Assembly (NCBI GenBank): GCA_963756185.1
Contig: CAVWMS010000011.1
Span: 186,001 to 250,000 of the forward strand
Length of the DNA: 64,000 nt
Source: DATAXI01 sp963756185
Lineage (GTDB): Bacteria; Verrucomicrobiota; Verrucomicrobiia; Chthoniobacterales; Chthoniobacteraceae
Direction: 5' to 3'
In this document: one piece after another, positions 61,228 to 64,000 of the stretch
Layout of the letters: the number at the start of each line of letters is the position of its first letter
Numbering within the stretch: position 1 is the stretch's first letter
Notes under the pieces: generated by a model
The model's input: only the letters and a program-made list of their open reading frames with translations
Told to the model about the DNA's origin: nothing
Databases searched by the model: none
Made by a program: the position numbers and the translations under genes

Positions 61228-62583
61228 CTATTTCAACGTACCCGTCTGGAAGTCCAGTGCCCGCCGGCGCATTTGATAATCGAACCGGGAAGTGGCCGCG
61301 GTAATCTCGGCCTGGATTTCCTGGAGGTCAGCCTGGCTTAGCTCGACAATCGAACTGAGGCCGGCCTGGTAGCGGCTCTGGGCCAGCGTGAAGGCCTCGC
61401 GGGCGCTCGCGAGCAATTGATCGCTGACGGCGATGGCCTGATAAGCGGTGCGCGCGTCCATCCATGCATCGTAAACCTCGCGCGCGGTCTCCGTTTCCAT
61501 ACCGGCCAGATCGCGCTCCGCGGCCGCGGCGCGGAGATTCGCCTCGCGGGCGCGCGCGGAGAGCAGGCCGCCGGTGAAAACGGGCACGCTGACGTTCAGA
61601 CCGACGGCGCCGTAGTCGGGCGGCAGATCGTGTCTTTCCGTGCCGGGCGAAACGCCAATCGCGCCTTGCGCGGTCACCAGCGGCAGGCGCGCGGCCGTTT
61701 CCGCCTTGGCAAAACGGAGCGCCGCGTCCAGGTCGGCGCGCGCGGAGAGAAGGTCCGGGCGATGAGCCCACGCGTCGGCAATCAGCGGGCCGGCGTCGTC
61801 CGGCGGGACGGGATCGAGGTCGATCGGCGCGAGGGTGAAGCTGGCTTTTTCCCCCAGGCCGAGTGCGGCGGAGAGGTCGGCAAAAGCCTCGCCGAGCCGC
61901 GCTTGCGCCTGGAGTTGAAGCAATTGAGCCTGCGCGAGATTCACTTGCTGGAAGCTCAGGTCGAGCGTGGATTTCAGATTGGCGCGCATCATGGCCTGGA
62001 CGCGCTTGAGGAGCACCTGGTTCGTCGATACGGTTTGGTTCGCGACTTCGAGCAGCGCCTGCGCGCCTTGCGCGGTGAAGTAGGCTTGATCGACGCGGAA
62101 GAGCAGGCTCTGGCGCGCCAGCTCCGTGCGGTCCGCCGCGGAGAGGGCGCTCGCGCGGGCGCTGGTGGTGAGGAAATAGGTGCGGCCAAAATCGGTGATG
62201 AGCTGGCTGATCATGCCGCCGTCCGACTGGCGGGTGAGGATTGTGGGATTGGTGATGCCTTCATTCGCGGCGATGCGCGAGTCATCGTCGCGCGCCTTCA
62301 CGGCGACGGCGTTCGCCTCGATTTGCGGGAAAAACTGGGAGCGCGCTTCGTATACCGTCTGGGTCACGGCCTCGGCGCGAAGCTGGCTGGCGGCCAGCTC
62401 CGGCTGATGCGCGAGGGCGTAATCCTCCGCCTCGCGCAGCGTGAGGCGCGTGGGGAGCGGAGGCAGACGGACGAATGAGGCATCCGACGGAGGCGGCACG
62501 GCGCGAATTTCCTGCGCGGCGCCAGGGCGGGCCGCCGCGAGCAGCACTGCCCAGAGAAGGAGTGTCGCGCGGCGCGGCCTCAT
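61228..62583 (-). CDS. TolC-family outer membrane efflux protein
   Basis: 451 residues. A signal peptide (LLLWAVLLAAARPGAAQ) is followed by two homologous coiled-coil/beta halves: LREAEDYALAHQPELAASQL opens the first, and HRPDLLSARADLDAALRFAK opens the second. QSRYQAGLSSIVELSQADLQ is the typical end. It would form the outer-membrane duct for the RND pump encoded just upstream, whose stop overlaps this ATG (ATGA). Confidence 0.92.
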   Translation of the reverse strand: MRPRRATLLLWAVLLAAARPGAAQEIRAVPPPSDASFVRLPPLPTRLTLREAEDYALAHQPELAASQLRAEAVTQTVYEARSQFFPQIEANAVAVKARDDDSRIAANEGITNPTILTRQSDGGMISQLITDFGRTYFLTTSARASALSAADRTELARQSLLFRVDQAYFTAQGAQALLEVANQTVSTNQVLLKRVQAMMRANLKSTLDLSFQQVNLAQAQLLQLQAQARLGEAFADLSAALGLGEKASFTLAPIDLDPVPPDDAGPLIADAWAHRPDLLSARADLDAALRFAKAETAARLPLVTAQGAIGVSPGTERHDLPPDYGAVGLNVSVPVFTGGLLSARAREANLRAAAAERDLAGMETETAREVYDAWMDARTAYQAIAVSDQLLASAREAFTLAQSRYQAGLSSIVELSQADLQEIQAEITAATSRFDYQMRRRALDFQTGTLK

Positions 62584-64000
62584 GACGCTCCGCCCGGCTG
62601 AAGGCGGCCGATGGGCGACTCCGCGCTCTTTCGCCGCGCGCGGCGCTCATAGATGAGGAGGAAAGCGGCGGGCACGATGAAAACGGTGAGTACGACGCTC
62701 ACCGCCAGCCCGCCAATGATCGAGCGCGCGAGCGGCGCGTAAGCCTCGCTGCCCTCGCCGAGCTTGAGCGCCAGTGGGATCAGGCCGATGAGCGTCGCCA
62801 GCGAAGTCATCAGCACCGGACGCAGCCGGACCCGCGCCGCCTGGCTTACCGCGCGCCGCAGCGGCACGCCTTCCGCGATGAGGCGATGCGTAAACTCGAC
62901 GATGAGTATACTGTTCGAGGCGACGATGCCAACCAGCATCACCACCCCCATCAGCGACATGATGTTGAGCGTCGTGCCGGAGAGGGCGAGCATCACCAGC
63001 ACGCCCGCGAGGCCCGGCGGCACGGCGAGCAGGATCAGCAGCGGATCCACGAACGAACGGAACTGCGCGACGAGAATCAGATAGACGAGCACAATCGCCA
63101 GCAGCAGCCCGCCGCCGAACGAGCTGAAGGAGGAGCGCATCGCCTGCACCGAGCCGCGGATCGTGATGGTCGTATTCGGCGGCAATTGCGTGTGATCGAC
63201 GATGGCTTGCACTGCTGTATATACGCGGCTCAGGTCTTCGCCGGAGGGCGAAACATAGACGTCGATCGTGCGGCGGATTTGATAATGATCGACCTCCGTG
63301 GGCGTGAGGATATGCGAGAAATGGACGATGGAATCGAGGCGCGTCGGCTCCTTGAGATTCGGCGCGCGAAGCGGCATCGCGCCGAGGCTGTCGATGCTAT
63401 CGACCTGGTTCTCCGGGTATTGGACCGTCAGCAGGTAATTATTGCCGGTTTTCGGATCGATCCAGTAACTCGGCGCGATCATTCCGTTGGAGGTCAGCGC
63501 GGTGATGAGGCTGTCCACCAATTCCCGCGCGGAGAGCCCCAGCTCGCTCGCGCGTTCGCGGTCGATATCTACCTTGAGCGACGGGTAATCAACGTCCTGC
63601 GGCACCAGCACGTCGCTTACATCCGGCAACGCCCGCGCCTGGCCGGCGATCCTTGCGGCGATGGCGTGATCGCTCTCGATGTCCATGCCGCTCACCTGCA
63701 CGTCGAGCGGCGCGGGCGCGCCCTGGTTGAGGATCGCATCGACGAGGCCGCCGGTCTGGAAATAGGCCGACACCTGCGGCACTTCGCGCTTCAGCCGCGC
63801 GCGCACGAGGTCCATGTATTCGAAGCTCGAGAGCTTGTGGCCGGGGTTGAGGCCGACCTGGACGAACGCGGTGTGCGGCGCGGAATTGGGAGTGAGGATC
63901 GATGAGAACCCGGGCGTGATGCCGATATTCGAGACGATGATTTTCAGGTCGCCGGGCGGAACGCATTCGCGCACGACCTGCTCGACCTGCCCGACGAGCT
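62580..64000 (-). CDS. RND efflux transporter (partial, C-terminal part; runs off the window)
   Basis: At least 473 residues of an AcrB/CusA-type inner-membrane pump; the frame is open to the right edge. The periplasmic porter region shows GMDIESDHAIAARIAGQARA and YPSLKVDIDRERASELGLSA. The transmembrane half includes VLVYLILVAQFRSFVDPLLI, LSGTTLNIMSLMGVVMLVGI and IGLIPLALKLGEGSEAYAPL. Drug/organic-solute type (HAE/HME distinction not possible from this part). It is coupled to the TolC gene downstream; the membrane-fusion protein gene is presumably outside the window. Confidence 0.92.
   Translation of the reverse strand, partial: LVGQVEQVVRECVPPGDLKIIVSNIGITPGFSSILTPNSAPHTAFVQVGLNPGHKLSSFEYMDLVRARLKREVPQVSAYFQTGGLVDAILNQGAPAPLDVQVSGMDIESDHAIAARIAGQARALPDVSDVLVPQDVDYPSLKVDIDRERASELGLSARELVDSLITALTSNGMIAPSYWIDPKTGNNYLLTVQYPENQVDSIDSLGAMPLRAPNLKEPTRLDSIVHFSHILTPTEVDHYQIRRTIDVYVSPSGEDLSRVYTAVQAIVDHTQLPPNTTITIRGSVQAMRSSFSSFGGGLLLAIVLVYLILVAQFRSFVDPLLILLAVPPGLAGVLVMLALSGTTLNIMSLMGVVMLVGIVASNSILIVEFTHRLIAEGVPLRRAVSQAARVRLRPVLMTSLATLIGLIPLALKLGEGSEAYAPLARSIIGGLAVSVVLTVFIVPAAFLLIYERRARRKSAESPIGRLQPGGAS

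Overview
The window is 64 kb of GC-rich bacterial DNA. I read it as chromosome of a member of the Verrucomicrobiota. This is inferred from gene content: a nuo cluster without nuoEFG, GlgE, a large membrane-TPR protein, secreted CE15 and GH28 enzymes, and a PQQ-propeller/ricin protein. No 16S rRNA is present. The host genes are strongly C/G-biased, and neighbours often overlap through ATGA junctions.

Layout. 1-3.7 kb: complex I genes nuoA-B-C-D-I-H on the minus strand, with nuoH cut by the window edge. 3.95-14.4 kb: a 10.39-kb integrative element in tRNA-Thr(CGU). It is bounded by a 46-bp repeat of the tRNA 3' half and carries a tyrosine recombinase, a MerR/excisionase-like HTH protein, a primase/DUF3987 replication protein, a striking 69-bp array of inverted 9-bp repeats, and cargo of mostly unknown genes (an Abi-alpha-like protein, an XRE + P-loop kinase pair, secreted and membrane proteins). 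14.6-31 kb: GH13 glycosidase, TPR membrane protein, a run of secreted proteins (DUF1573, PQQ-like propeller with ricin lectin), GH28, then a PutA/AgrE pair that should convert arginine to glutamate through ornithine and proline. 33-39.9 kb: DUF1398, CE15 glucuronoyl esterase, small unknowns, two PilT-family ATPases, three YqjD/YqjE-like membrane-associated proteins and infA, all on the minus strand. 40-44.8 kb: a MurU-like nucleotidyltransferase, an AmgK-like sugar kinase, GlgE and TrmB. 44.8-55 kb: ComEC (degenerate C-terminal hydrolase), a TPR protein with ExbD and ExbB, UvrC and a PBP2-like transpeptidase. 55-64 kb: tRNA-Pro(GGG), a DUF4160/DUF2442-HTH pair resembling toxin-antitoxin loci, an acyltransferase membrane protein, a TPP-dependent decarboxylase, an SRAP protein, and a TolC-RND efflux pair running off the right edge.

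Quality caveat. Twelve conserved genes contain single-base insertions or deletions (at least 21 events; all but one lie between 36 and 61 kb). Correcting them restores normal full-length proteins, so I treat them as probable sequencing/assembly errors and annotate each gene as one CDS spanning the breaks.

The element at 4-14.4 kb is the most likely place for undescribed biology. It has complete recombination and replication modules, repeat structures typical of recombinase and replication control, and cargo with defence-like features but few recognisable families.
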